This document shows, piece by piece, positions 24,536 through 32,581 of a DNA stretch of 62,144 nucleotides. A program made the translations under genes and the position numbers. Under the pieces are notes generated by a model that saw only the letters and a list, made by a program, of their open reading frames with translations, was not told the DNA's origin and did no database searches. Positions within the stretch are counted from its first letter, which is position 1, and each line of letters starts with the position of its first letter. Source of the stretch: Limisphaerales bacterium (GTDB lineage: Bacteria; Verrucomicrobiota; Verrucomicrobiia; Limisphaerales; SXTU01); the NCBI GenBank assembly GCA_009773355.1, contig WRPG01000027.1:1-62144 (forward strand), given 5' to 3'.

Positions 24536-25366
24536 TTGGCCACCATCCTCGACACCATCCTCGACACCATCCTCGACACCATCGTCGCCCAGAAGCGGCT
24601 CGAAATCGCCAAGCTCGCCAGCGAGCCGGTGACGGCGGCGGAGCTGCGCGCCGCACTGAAACAGCGCGGGCTGCGCGACTTCTTCGGCGCATTGCGCAAG
24701 CCCCGGCGTGGCGATGTGGCGCTCATCGCCGAGGTGAAGAAAGCGTCGCCGTCCAAAGGCGTCATCCGCGCGGACTTCGACCCGGTGCGCATCGCAAAGG
24801 AATACGAGGCGGCGGGCGCGAGCTGTCTCTCCGTCCTCACAGACGAGAAGTTCTTCCAAGGCTCGCTGGACTACCTCGCAGCCATCCGGGCCGCCGTGGA
24901 GCTGCCGCTGCTGCGCAAGGACTTCATCATTGATGCCCGGCAAATCCGCGAGGCCGTCCAGTGGGGCGCGGACGCCATCCTGCTCATCGTCGCGATTCTG
25001 GACGACCGCCAGCTCCGTGAGTTCCATCAGCTTGCTACCGACGCCGGGCTGGCCGCGCTGGTCGAAGTCCATGACGAAGCCGAACTGGAGCACGCCCTTG
25101 CTGCCGGCGCGACGCTCATCGGCGTGAACAACCGCGACCTGAAGTCCTTCACCGTGGACATGGCCACCACCGAGCGCATCGCCACGCGGCTCTTCTCCGG
25201 CCCCGGCACGAACCACGCCGCGCTGCTCGTCGCCGAAAGCGGCATTCACACACGCGCCGATGTGCTGCGCCTAAAGCGTGCCGGTGCTCGCGCCATTCTC
25301 GTGGGCGAGTCGCTCATGCGCGAGGCCGACCTCGCCGCGAAGGCGCGGGAGTTGTTAGCCGGCTGA
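24536..25366 (+). CDS. trpC: indole-3-glycerol phosphate synthase
   Basis: A 276-residue TIM-barrel enzyme of tryptophan synthesis. Conserved blocks are AEVKKASPSKGVIR (catalytic Lys), SVLTDEKFFQGSLDYL, PLLRKDFIID, DAILLIVAIL, GVNNRDLKSF and VAESGIHTRADV. The only start near the conserved N-terminus is TTG at 24536, two bases after the ACTGAATA repeat. The first residues contain a tandem ILDT x3 from a 12-base triplicated unit. Members of this family usually begin MxxILDxIVAxKRxE, so two extra units have been gained. Other trp genes are not in the window. The next gene appears to have its own promoter inside the trpC 3' end. Confidence 0.93.
   Translation: MATILDTILDTILDTIVAQKRLEIAKLASEPVTAAELRAALKQRGLRDFFGALRKPRRGDVALIAEVKKASPSKGVIRADFDPVRIAKEYEAAGASCLSVLTDEKFFQGSLDYLAAIRAAVELPLLRKDFIIDARQIREAVQWGADAILLIVAILDDRQLREFHQLATDAGLAALVEVHDEAELEHALAAGATLIGVNNRDLKSFTVDMATTERIATRLFSGPGTNHAALLVAESGIHTRADVLRLKRAGARAILVGESLMREADLAAKARELLAG
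24545..24580. repeat. 12-base tandem repeat in trpC 5' end
   Basis: Three exact copies of ATCCTCGACACC, encoding ILDT three times. A length of 12 keeps the frame, so copy number can vary without breaking the gene. Confidence 0.9.
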
Positions 25367-25380
25367 GTTTCGCCTACGCT
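25352..25380 (+). promoter_or_regulatory. candidate promoter inside trpC 3' end
   Basis: TTGTTA (25352-25357), 17-base spacer, TACGCT (25375-25380), then 6 bases to the ATG at 25387 of the receiver-PAS-phosphatase gene. Confidence 0.45.
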
Positions 25381-25386
25381 GCCGCC

Positions 25387-26913
25387 ATGAAACAGCCCTT
25401 GCGCGTCCTCGTGGTCGAGGACTCCGAGTTCGACGCCAAGATGCTGGTGCGCCTGCTGGACCGCGGCGGCTACGCCACCGCTTACGAGCGCGTCCAGACC
25501 GCCGACGACATGGCGCGCGCGCTGTCGGAGAAGGAGTGGGACATTGTCCTGTCCGACTACAACCTCCCCGGCTTCAACGCCACGCTCGCGCTCCAGCTCC
25601 TCCAGGCCACCAAGCTCGACATCCCCTTCATCATCGTCTCCGGCGGCATCGGCGAGGACATCGCGGTGGCCGCGATGAAGTCCGGCGCGAGCGATTACCT
25701 GATGAAGGGCAACCTCGCGCGGCTCATTCCCGCCGTGGAGCGCGAGTTGCGCGACGCCGCCGTCCGCCATGCGCGCCGCAAAGCCGAGAGCGAGCTGCGC
25801 GAGAGCGAGCAACGCTACCGCCTCCTGTGGGAAACCGCCACCGACGCCATCCTGCTGATGGACACGAAGAGCGACATCCTCTTCGCGAACCCGGCGGTGC
25901 AGGGCATCTTCGGCTACGCGCCGACAGAACTGGTCGGGAAAAACTTCGCGATGCTCCTGCCGGAGAAGCTCCGCGCCACCTCGGACACGACCTTTCAAAA
26001 GCCCGGCCACATCGTCACGACTGCGCAGCGGCGAACGCTCGAAACCGCCGGCCTCAAGAAGGACGGCAGCGAGGTGCTGCTGGAGCTGGCCTTCAACGAC
26101 ATCGAGCTGGGCGGCCAGCGGCTGTTCGTCGCGTTCATCCGCGACATCACCGAGCGCGAGCGCAACCGGCGCGAACTGCTCGAGCACGCCGAGCAGTTCC
26201 GTGTGGCGCGCGAGATTCAATCGCACCTCTTCCCGAAAGCGCCGCCGCAGTTGCCCGGCTTCGACATCGCGGGCGCGAGCTTCCCGGCGGCGGCGGCGGG
26301 CGGCGATTACTTTGACTTCGTTCCCATGGCCGACAGCGGCCTCGGTCTTGTGGTGGGCGACGTGACCGGGCACGGCATCGGTCCCGCGCTGCTGATGGCC
26401 GAGACGCGCGCGTATGTGCGCATCGCCGGCCTGAACCGCGCCGACCCCGGCGAGGTGCTCACGCGCACGAACATCGCGCTGGCGGAGGACATCGGCTCGG
26501 AGCGCTTCGTGACGCTGTTCCTCGGCCGGCTCGACGCAGCGGAGCGCCAGCTCACCTACGTCAGCGCCGGCCATCCACCGGGCTACCTGCTCGCGCCCGA
26601 TGGCAGCGTGAGGATGGAATTGCGCCGCACCGGCGTCCCGCTCGGGATGCGGCCCAACACCGAGTATCGCAACGCTTCGCCCGTGTCGCTTTTGCCGGGG
26701 GAAGTCGCGTTGCTCCTCACCGACGGCATCGAGGAGGCGATGGGGCCGGGCGACGAGATGTTCGGCACCGACCGGATGCTGGATGTGCTGCGCGCCAGCC
26801 GCGACCAGTCCGCCGCGCAAATCGTGGACGCGCTCTACCTCGCCGTGCGCGAGTTCTGCAAGGGTGCCGAGCAGGAAGACGACGTGACGGCGATTGTGCT
26901 GAAGGTGCTGTGA
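25387..26913 (+). CDS. receiver-PAS-PP2C (SpoIIE-type) serine phosphatase regulator
   Basis: A 508-residue signalling protein. Residues 1-125 are a receiver (E11-D12, phospho-acceptor D57 in LSDYNLPG, K108 region DYLMKGN). Residues about 140-260 are a PAS domain (LLWETATDAILLMDTKSDIL). A helical linker follows, then residues about 280-508 are a PP2C/SpoIIE phosphatase (GGDYFDFVPMADSGLG, GDVTGHGIGPALLMAETRA, LLLTDGIEEAMGPGDEMFG, EQEDDVTAIVLKVL). It resembles RsbU/RsbP-like activators that dephosphorylate anti-sigma antagonists. No kinase or antagonist gene is adjacent. Transcription probably starts at the ATG. Confidence 0.92.
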   Translation: MKQPLRVLVVEDSEFDAKMLVRLLDRGGYATAYERVQTADDMARALSEKEWDIVLSDYNLPGFNATLALQLLQATKLDIPFIIVSGGIGEDIAVAAMKSGASDYLMKGNLARLIPAVERELRDAAVRHARRKAESELRESEQRYRLLWETATDAILLMDTKSDILFANPAVQGIFGYAPTELVGKNFAMLLPEKLRATSDTTFQKPGHIVTTAQRRTLETAGLKKDGSEVLLELAFNDIELGGQRLFVAFIRDITERERNRRELLEHAEQFRVAREIQSHLFPKAPPQLPGFDIAGASFPAAAAGGDYFDFVPMADSGLGLVVGDVTGHGIGPALLMAETRAYVRIAGLNRADPGEVLTRTNIALAEDIGSERFVTLFLGRLDAAERQLTYVSAGHPPGYLLAPDGSVRMELRRTGVPLGMRPNTEYRNASPVSLLPGEVALLLTDGIEEAMGPGDEMFGTDRMLDVLRASRDQSAAQIVDALYLAVREFCKGAEQEDDVTAIVLKVL

Positions 26914-26940
26914 GTGGCCGACGATCAGAGCCGGCTTTCC

Positions 26941-27041
26941 GTAGCCGCCGACGTGAGGAGGCGGAAACCGTGCTGCGTGCTGCGTGTTGCGTGCCTGCGA
27001 CCGAACGCGCCCGGCACGCAGCACGCAACACGCAACACGCA
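26941..27041. repeat. compound repeat: GTAG half-element plus GTGCTGCGTG inverted pair
   Basis: 26941-26965 is a single arm of the GTAG + CCGCC...GGCGG family (loop GACGTGAGGA). 26970-27041 is a full inverted pair of GTGCTGC/GTGTTGC words. The two abut, and the arsS-like gene starts 8 bases later. Confidence 0.8.
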
Positions 27042-27049
27042 GTCGGAGT

Positions 27050-28051
27050 TTGAACCGCTTTGCGCAATCCCTTTCCCGCCACGGCCTCGCGCTGCGCCGC
27101 GCGCCGTTGCACACGCTGCAAATCAACGTCGGGCGCAAGTGCAACCAGACCTGCCGCCACTGCCATGTGGACGCGGCACCGTGGCGCACGGAAATGATGG
27201 ACGCCGAGACCGCCCGCCGCGTCGCCGACTGGATTCAAGCGCATCGCCCCGCCGTGGTGGACATCACGGGCGGTGCGCCGGAGTTGAGCGAGCATTTCCG
27301 TTTGCTCGTCGAGACGGCGAGAGCGAGCGGCGGCCATGTGATTGACCGCAACAACCTCACCATCATCGAGACGGAGTCGTTCGGCTGGCTGCCGGAATTC
27401 CTCGCGGCGAACGAGGTGGAAGTCATCGCCTCGCTGCCGTGCTACCTGGAGGAGAACGTCAATGCCCAGCGCGGCGACGGCGTGTTCGAGAAAAGCATCC
27501 GCGCGTTGAAGAAACTCAACGCCGTCGGCTACGGCACGCGGTTGCCACTGAACCTGGTTTACAACCCGCTCGGGCCGAAGCTCCCGCCGCCGCAGGCCGA
27601 GTTGGAGGTGGATTTCAAAGCCGCGCTGCGCGCCCGCTTCGACATCGAGTTCACACACCTCTTTACCATCACCAACCAGCCCATCGCCCGCTTCGCGGAG
27701 GACTTGCGTGCGCGCGGCGAGTGGGATGCCTACCTTGAGCTGCTCGCCAATTCGTTCAATCCCGCGACCGTGGACGGCCTCATGTGCCGGAGCACACTGA
27801 GCGTCGGCTGGCGTGGCGAACTCTACGATTGCGACTTTAACCAGATGCTCGGGATGCAACTGCGCGGTAGCCGCCGAGGTGGGGAGGCGGAGGGTTCCGG
27901 CGCGAGTCGCGTTCCGCCTCCTGACCTCGGCGGCTACTTTCTCTGGGACGTGACGCCCGCGAAACTGGCTGGCCGTGCCATCCTCACCGGCGACCATTGC
28001 CTCGCCTGCACGGCCGGCGCGGGCAGCAGTTGCGGTGGCGTGCTGGCGTAG
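27050..28051 (+). CDS. radical SAM protein, ArsS-like (arsenosugar biosynthesis family)
   Basis: A 333-residue radical SAM enzyme. The cluster motif is CNQTCRHCHVDAAPW near residue 26, followed by DITGGAPELS. Near the C-terminus are the paired motifs LYDCDFNQMLGM and HCLACTAGAGSSCGG, the signature of the ArsS/DUF3641 family. ArsS acts in arsenosugar formation with ArsM; no arsM is in the window, so the role here is unproven. TTG at 27050 is taken as start because upstream frame is pure repeat. Residues about 273-296 are encoded by a GTAG-headed inverted repeat (27867-27937). The TAG stop is the GTAG head of the next repeat. Confidence 0.88.
   Translation: MNRFAQSLSRHGLALRRAPLHTLQINVGRKCNQTCRHCHVDAAPWRTEMMDAETARRVADWIQAHRPAVVDITGGAPELSEHFRLLVETARASGGHVIDRNNLTIIETESFGWLPEFLAANEVEVIASLPCYLEENVNAQRGDGVFEKSIRALKKLNAVGYGTRLPLNLVYNPLGPKLPPPQAELEVDFKAALRARFDIEFTHLFTITNQPIARFAEDLRARGEWDAYLELLANSFNPATVDGLMCRSTLSVGWRGELYDCDFNQMLGMQLRGSRRGGEAEGSGASRVPPPDLGGYFLWDVTPAKLAGRAILTGDHCLACTAGAGSSCGGVLA
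27867..27937. repeat. REPIN-like element inside the arsS-like gene
   Basis: Outer ends GTAG and CTAC. Left arm GTAG + CCGCC...GGCGG; the right arm is its inverted copy with loop GAGGTCAGGA. 71 bases, read through in frame, between the conserved FNQML and LWDV blocks. Confidence 0.88.
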
Positions 28052-28115
28052 TCGCAGGCTTCAGCCTGCGACCACGGAAGCACGTCAAGCTCCGCCTCCT
28101 GACCTCGGCGGCTAC
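28048..28115. repeat. chimeric REPIN-like element shared by two convergent genes
   Basis: The left arm is GTAG + TCGCAGGC-TTCA-GCCTGCGA. The right arm, read on the minus strand, is GTAG + CCGCC...GGCGG of another family. The left TAG (28049-28051) is the stop codon of the arsS-like gene. The right TAG (28114-28112 on the minus strand) is the stop codon of glnD. Confidence 0.88.
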
Positions 28116-30910
28116 TTCGCCCGCTGGTCGAAGTTCAGCAGCGCGGTGCGGAGGCGGGCCTCGATGGTGTGCTGGCGGTGGGGAGCGGTGATTTTCTCCC
28201 CGTTCAGCTCGGTGACGTAGAAGCTGTCCATCGCCGCGCCCTTCTCGGTGCTGATCTTGGCGATGGAGATGTCGAGGCCCAGCTCGCTCATCGTCTGGGA
28301 CAGCGTGTAGAGCAGGCCGACGCGGTCCTCGGTCTCCACGTCAATCACCGTGCAACGCCCGGAGGTCTCGTTGTCGAAGACAATTTCCGTCGCGATGCGC
28401 TCGCCCTCCAACGACTGGTAGAGCGGGTTCGCCACTTTCTGTTTCGCGATGAGCGGGTCAAAGTCCACATGGCCGACGAGCGCCTTGCTGAGGAGCTGGT
28501 CGAATTTTTCCTGCTCCTCCTTTGCGGCGAGGACGCCAGTGCGGGCACTGGTCACGTCGAAGGTGTCCAGCACCACGCGGTCGGCGCGCGTGAAAATCTG
28601 GGCGCTCAGGATGTTCAATCCGGCCGCGGTGAAGGAGCCGGCCAGCTTGCTGAACAGGCCCGCGCGGTCCCAGGTGCAGATCTTCACGCGCGAGCAGCCG
28701 CGGTCCGGCTCGTCCGTCCACTCGATGGCCGGGGCGAGCGACACGTCCGGGTCGTTGCCGAGGAGGTTGCGCATGAAGCGGTTGGTCAGCGCGAGGTCGG
28801 CGATGATTTCCGGGGCGGTGTGGATGAGGAAATAGCGCGGCGGCAGCGTGCCGAAGTGGGCCTGGGCCTCGCCGAGCTGCACCTCGCGCGGGAGCAGGCG
28901 CACGACCTCGTCGAAGAGCAGTTCGCGCTGCTTCTCTTCAACCCGGATGAAGATGGTCGCGCCGGTCAGCTCGGCGAGCGTCTTGCGGTGGAGCGTCCAG
29001 AGCAGCATGTCCTTGAAGCTGTTCCAGAGCTTGTCGCTGGTGCCCAGCGAGTCGGCCAGCGTGTGGAGCGTGAGCTTGTTCAGGTTGTCCGGGGTCTGCA
29101 CCAGCCCGGCGAAATGGCGGACCACCGCCGGGTCGTCGAGGTCGCGGCGCTGGGAGATTTGAATGATGGCCAGATGATGCTCCACCAGCAGCCGCAGGAT
29201 GTGCGTGGTCGCGCCGTCCAGCCGGAGGCGGTGGGCGACGCGCTCGGCGAGCTGCGCGCTGTCGAGTTCGTGGCGCTTGCCGCGCACGGCCTTGCCGGAG
29301 TCGTGCAGGAGCAGGGCGAGGTAGAGGATGAACGGGCGCTCGATCTTCTGAAACAGCTCCTGATACGGCGTTGCGTTGGGCACGCGGCCGGCCCAGATGT
29401 CGTCGAGCTTCTGGAGGCACATCAGCGTGTGCTCGTCGGCGGTGTAGATGTGGAAGAACTCGTGCTGGACGAGGCAGGTGAGCTTGCCGAACTCCGGCAG
29501 GTATTTGCCGAGGAAATCCACCTCGTGCATGGCGCGCAGGGCGGCGGCGACGTTGCCGCGCTGGCCGAGGATTTCGCGGAAGCTCTCGTGGACGTGGTCG
29601 TTGCGGAGGAAGTCCGAGTCCACCAGCCGCAGCTCCTGCCGGAGCAGTTGGGCGGTGTCGGGGTGCAGCTTCGCCCCGCGCTGCTGGGCGTAAAGAAACA
29701 CGCGCATCAGCCGGCTCGGATCCTCGCGGAAGACGCGCGGCGACAGGTGCCGCAGCTCGCCCTCGACGAGGCGGAAGCCGTCCACCTCGGGGTCGGGCGG
29801 CTTGCGGCGGCCGGGCAGGAACTTCTTGAGGAAGGGCATCCGCACGGGCTTGGGCAGCAGCGCGAGGCGGCGCTCCACCGTGCGTGTGATCATGTCAATG
29901 TTGCGCGCGTGCAGGTAGTAGTCGCGCATGAACTGCTCCAGCCGCCGGCTGGGCGAGCGGTCGGGGTAGCCGAGGTTGTGCGCGACGGCGGGCTGGACGC
30001 TCTTGGAGAGCACGTCGCCCGCGCGGTTGGTGTGGTAATGGAGCTCGTTGCGGGCGCGCAGCAGGTAGTCGTAGGCCGCGTCAAGCTGCCGGCGCTCGGC
30101 GGCATTGATGTATTCCTTGGCCTGCAAATCGGCGAGGCTGCGCGGGCGGTCCTTGGTGAAATACGCCATCCACAGGAGGTTCTGGTAGTCGCGCAGGCCG
30201 CCGCAGCCGTTCTTGATGTTCGGCTCCTGCATCAGCACCGAGTTGCCGTATTTCTGCCGGCGCGACTCCTGGTCCGCAAGCCGCGCCGCGATGTAAATCT
30301 CCTCGTGCCCGCGCACGCAGCGGGCCAGCACCACCGCCTGCATCTCGCGGAACAGCGCCTCGTCGCCACAGAGCAGGCGCGCCTCGATGAGCGAGGTCTT
30401 GGTCTGGATGTTCTCGTTGGCCGCCGTCACGCAGTCGTCGAGCGTGCGCACGGAGTAGCCGACCTTGAGGCCGAGATCGAAGAGCGTGTAAAGCAGGCCG
30501 TCCGGCTCGGTGAGCAGCCTGATGAACGGATGCACGCGGCCGCGCGCGGCGGCGGCGCTGTCGCCCGTGTGCAGCAGCATGATGTCAATGTCGCTGTGCG
30601 GGTTCAGCTCGCCGCGCCCGTAGCCGCCGATGGCGGCGAGCGCGTAACGCGGCAGGCTGGCGCGCGCGTCGGCGGGGAGCGTGTTGACCAGCGACTCCAG
30701 AATGTGCCGGTGCAGGGCGTCCAGCACGACCGCCCGCGCGCGGCACACCTCGCGTCCGCTGCCGCCGGCGCGGTGCAGCATCTTGAGCCGCGCCGTCTCG
30801 AGCTTGAGGAACTGCTTGTAGCGCGGCAGCTCGCGCGCCGGCACGCGGCCCGCCGGCAGCGTGAGGCGCTTGAAAGCGCTGGCTTCGATTTTGTCCGCGA
30901 GACTCGGCAT
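28112..30910 (-). CDS. glnD: bifunctional uridylyltransferase/uridylyl-removing enzyme
   Basis: A 932-residue sensor of glutamine that uridylylates and deuridylylates PII. The nucleotidyltransferase motif GGYGRGELNPHSDIDIM lies at residues 95-111 (D107, D109). The HD phosphohydrolase motif is LALLLHDSGKAVRGK. Two C-terminal ACT domains follow, one around SRVKICTWDRAGLFSKLAGS and one around VIDVETEDRVGLLYTLSQTM. The length fits the family. ATG 30910 has a plausible promoter upstream. The final AAG-TAG runs into the GTAG head of the convergent repeat. No PII gene (glnB) is in the window. Confidence 0.95.
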   Translation of the reverse strand: MPSLADKIEASAFKRLTLPAGRVPARELPRYKQFLKLETARLKMLHRAGGSGREVCRARAVVLDALHRHILESLVNTLPADARASLPRYALAAIGGYGRGELNPHSDIDIMLLHTGDSAAAARGRVHPFIRLLTEPDGLLYTLFDLGLKVGYSVRTLDDCVTAANENIQTKTSLIEARLLCGDEALFREMQAVVLARCVRGHEEIYIAARLADQESRRQKYGNSVLMQEPNIKNGCGGLRDYQNLLWMAYFTKDRPRSLADLQAKEYINAAERRQLDAAYDYLLRARNELHYHTNRAGDVLSKSVQPAVAHNLGYPDRSPSRRLEQFMRDYYLHARNIDMITRTVERRLALLPKPVRMPFLKKFLPGRRKPPDPEVDGFRLVEGELRHLSPRVFREDPSRLMRVFLYAQQRGAKLHPDTAQLLRQELRLVDSDFLRNDHVHESFREILGQRGNVAAALRAMHEVDFLGKYLPEFGKLTCLVQHEFFHIYTADEHTLMCLQKLDDIWAGRVPNATPYQELFQKIERPFILYLALLLHDSGKAVRGKRHELDSAQLAERVAHRLRLDGATTHILRLLVEHHLAIIQISQRRDLDDPAVVRHFAGLVQTPDNLNKLTLHTLADSLGTSDKLWNSFKDMLLWTLHRKTLAELTGATIFIRVEEKQRELLFDEVVRLLPREVQLGEAQAHFGTLPPRYFLIHTAPEIIADLALTNRFMRNLLGNDPDVSLAPAIEWTDEPDRGCSRVKICTWDRAGLFSKLAGSFTAAGLNILSAQIFTRADRVVLDTFDVTSARTGVLAAKEEQEKFDQLLSKALVGHVDFDPLIAKQKVANPLYQSLEGERIATEIVFDNETSGRCTVIDVETEDRVGLLYTLSQTMSELGLDISIAKISTEKGAAMDSFYVTELNGEKITAPHRQHTIEARLRTALLNFDQRAK

Positions 30911-30922
30911 CCGGTGCGGCGG

Positions 30923-30950
30923 ACGATAGGGAAACGCCTTCAAAAGGCAA
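30923..30950 (-). promoter_or_regulatory. candidate glnD promoter
   Basis: On the minus strand: TTGCCT (30950-30945), 16-base spacer, TATCGT (30928-30923), then 12 bases to the ATG. Confidence 0.4.
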
Positions 30951-30998
30951 GCGGGCCACCCTGCGATGGCGGACCGCCGGTCCCGGCGCGAATCCAAC

Positions 30999-31026
30999 TT
31001 GGCGCAGGCTGGTTCCGAATTATACT
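30999..31026 (+). promoter_or_regulatory. candidate promoter, leaderless propeller gene
   Basis: TTGGCG (30999-31004), 16-base spacer, TATACT (31021-31026), then 6 bases to the ATG at 31033. Confidence 0.55.
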
Positions 31027-31032
31027 CCGGCC

Positions 31033-32337
31033 ATGCTACTTCTTCGTCTGGCCCCGCACGGGCGTGCCTTCGTCGCCGGCGCAGGATTTCTCGCCTGCGT
31101 CACCTCGCTCCCCGCCGCCGACTGGCCCGCGTGGCGCGGGCCGAATGGTGACGGCTCGTCTCCGGAGAAAAATGTCCCGCTGCAATGGAGCGCCACCGAG
31201 AACGTGCGTTGGAAAGTCGAGCTGCCCGAGCCGGGCGATTCCTCGCCGGTCGTTTGGGCCGACAAGCTTTTCCTCACGCAGTCCTTCGAGAAGGACGGCG
31301 GCCGCACCGTGATGTGTTACGACCGCCGCGATGGGAAGCTGCTCTGGAAGTCCGGCACGACGTGGACGCAGCGCGAGCAGCGCTACGGCAAGAACCCGCA
31401 CTGCGCCGCGTCGCCGGTGACGGACGGTGAGCGGGTCATCGCCTTCTTCGGTTCGGCGGGGTTGTTCTGCTTGGACATGAACGGCAAGGAGCTGTGGCGG
31501 CGCGACCTCGGCCCGCACGCGCACGAGTGGTCCTACGCCGCCTCGCCGCTCATGCACGGCGACGTGTGCGTGCTCTACTTCGGCCCCGGCGCGAACGCCC
31601 GGCTCATCGGCCTCGACAAGAAGAACGGCAAGACCCTGTGGGAGTTCAAGGAGCCGGCCCCCGAGTCCCGCCCGCGCACCGACGGCTTCAAGGGCCAGGA
31701 GGCGAAGGGAACCATCGGCACGTTCGCCACGCCCATCATCGTGCGCGCCGGCCAGCGCGATGAACTCATCCAGACCTTCCCGCAATTCACGCGCGCCTTC
31801 GACTCGCGCACGGGCAAGGCACTCTGGCACTGCGATGGCTTGAACGAACTCGTCTATTGCTCGCCCGTGGCCGGCGAGGGCGTGCTGGTGGCGATGGGCG
31901 GCTTCTTCGGCACCAGCCTCGCCGTGAAGACCGGCGGCAGCGGCGACGTGACCGGCACACACCGGCTCTGGCAGACCGTCCGCACCAAGAACCGCCTCGG
32001 CACTGGCGTCATCTCCGGCGGCCATGTTTTCATCCTCAACACCGAGGGCATCGCCGAGTGTCTGAACCTCAAGACCGGCGAATCCCTCTGGCAGGAGCGC
32101 GTGAAAGGCACCGGCAGGAAGGGCGATTCGTGGTCCTCGATGGTGTTGGTGGACGGCCACATCCTCTGCCTCAACCAAAGCAGCGAGACCATCGTCCTCA
32201 AGGCCAGCCCGAAGTTCGAGCTGGTGCGCGTGAACGCGCTGGACGGCGACCTCTGCAACTCCACCCACGCCATCAGCCACGGGGAAATCTTCATCCGCAC
32301 GCACAAGCATCTGTGGTGCATTGGGAAGAATCGGTAG
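31033..32337 (+). CDS. secreted PQQ-like beta-propeller protein
   Basis: A 434-residue protein. A signal peptide (about residues 1-28, ending LPAADW) is followed by WRGPNGDGSSPEKNVPLQW, the usual start of verrucomicrobial/planctomycete BamB-like propellers. Repeated blades have the GKLLWKSG/GKTLWEFKEP pattern. Two similar secreted propellers occur at 40076-41305 and 53800-55008, so this is a paralogous set. PQQ binding is not assured: the family includes non-enzymatic propellers. The TAG stop is the head of the GTAG repeat at 32334, so the mRNA 3' end is structured right at the stop. Confidence 0.88.
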   Translation: MLLLRLAPHGRAFVAGAGFLACVTSLPAADWPAWRGPNGDGSSPEKNVPLQWSATENVRWKVELPEPGDSSPVVWADKLFLTQSFEKDGGRTVMCYDRRDGKLLWKSGTTWTQREQRYGKNPHCAASPVTDGERVIAFFGSAGLFCLDMNGKELWRRDLGPHAHEWSYAASPLMHGDVCVLYFGPGANARLIGLDKKNGKTLWEFKEPAPESRPRTDGFKGQEAKGTIGTFATPIIVRAGQRDELIQTFPQFTRAFDSRTGKALWHCDGLNELVYCSPVAGEGVLVAMGGFFGTSLAVKTGGSGDVTGTHRLWQTVRTKNRLGTGVISGGHVFILNTEGIAECLNLKTGESLWQERVKGTGRKGDSWSSMVLVDGHILCLNQSSETIVLKASPKFELVRVNALDGDLCNSTHAISHGEIFIRTHKHLWCIGKNR

Positions 32338-32483
32338 GAGACGACGTGAGGAGTCTATGACTTCCGCCACATCGGAGCGCAGGTGTCCAACCTGCGCGTT
32401 CGCAACTTGGCTTCCTCGCGCAGAGTGGACTCCTGCGCTCCTGCTCCTGGGGTTGAAGCGAGCCTTCTCACGTCGTCTCCTAC
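32334..32483. repeat. REPIN-like element, GTAG heads, containing a second element
   Basis: Outer arms are GTAGGAGACGACGTGAGGAG (32334) and the inverted copy ending CGTCGTCTCCTAC (32483). The left head supplies the stop codon of the propeller gene. A GGAG-headed element (32374-32441) sits between the arms. Confidence 0.85.
32374..32441. repeat. nested REPIN-like element, GGAG heads
   Basis: Left arm GGAG + CGCAGG-TGTCCAA-CCTGCG. The right arm on the minus strand is GGAG + CGCAGG-AGTCCAC-TCTGCG. Same family as 48024-48090. It is located wholly inside the GTAG element. Confidence 0.82.
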
Positions 32484-32581
32484 GCGAAGGTTCGGCGAAT
32501 TTCCCGCCGCCCTTGCGCCGTCGAACAAGGCGTTCAAACAACTGCGTGCCGACCGCTCCTCAACCAAATCCCCTCGCCGCC

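Noticed and set aside
27050-28051. Arsenic gene cluster
   Set aside because: Only the ArsS-like radical SAM gene is present; its neighbours are a signalling protein and glnD, so no cluster can be claimed.
28169-31312. A very long open frame antisense to glnD
   Set aside because: High-GC genes with strong third-position bias leave long open frames on the other strand. The translated product is low-complexity (many Val/Ala/Glu/Gly) with no domain, whereas glnD shows all family motifs.
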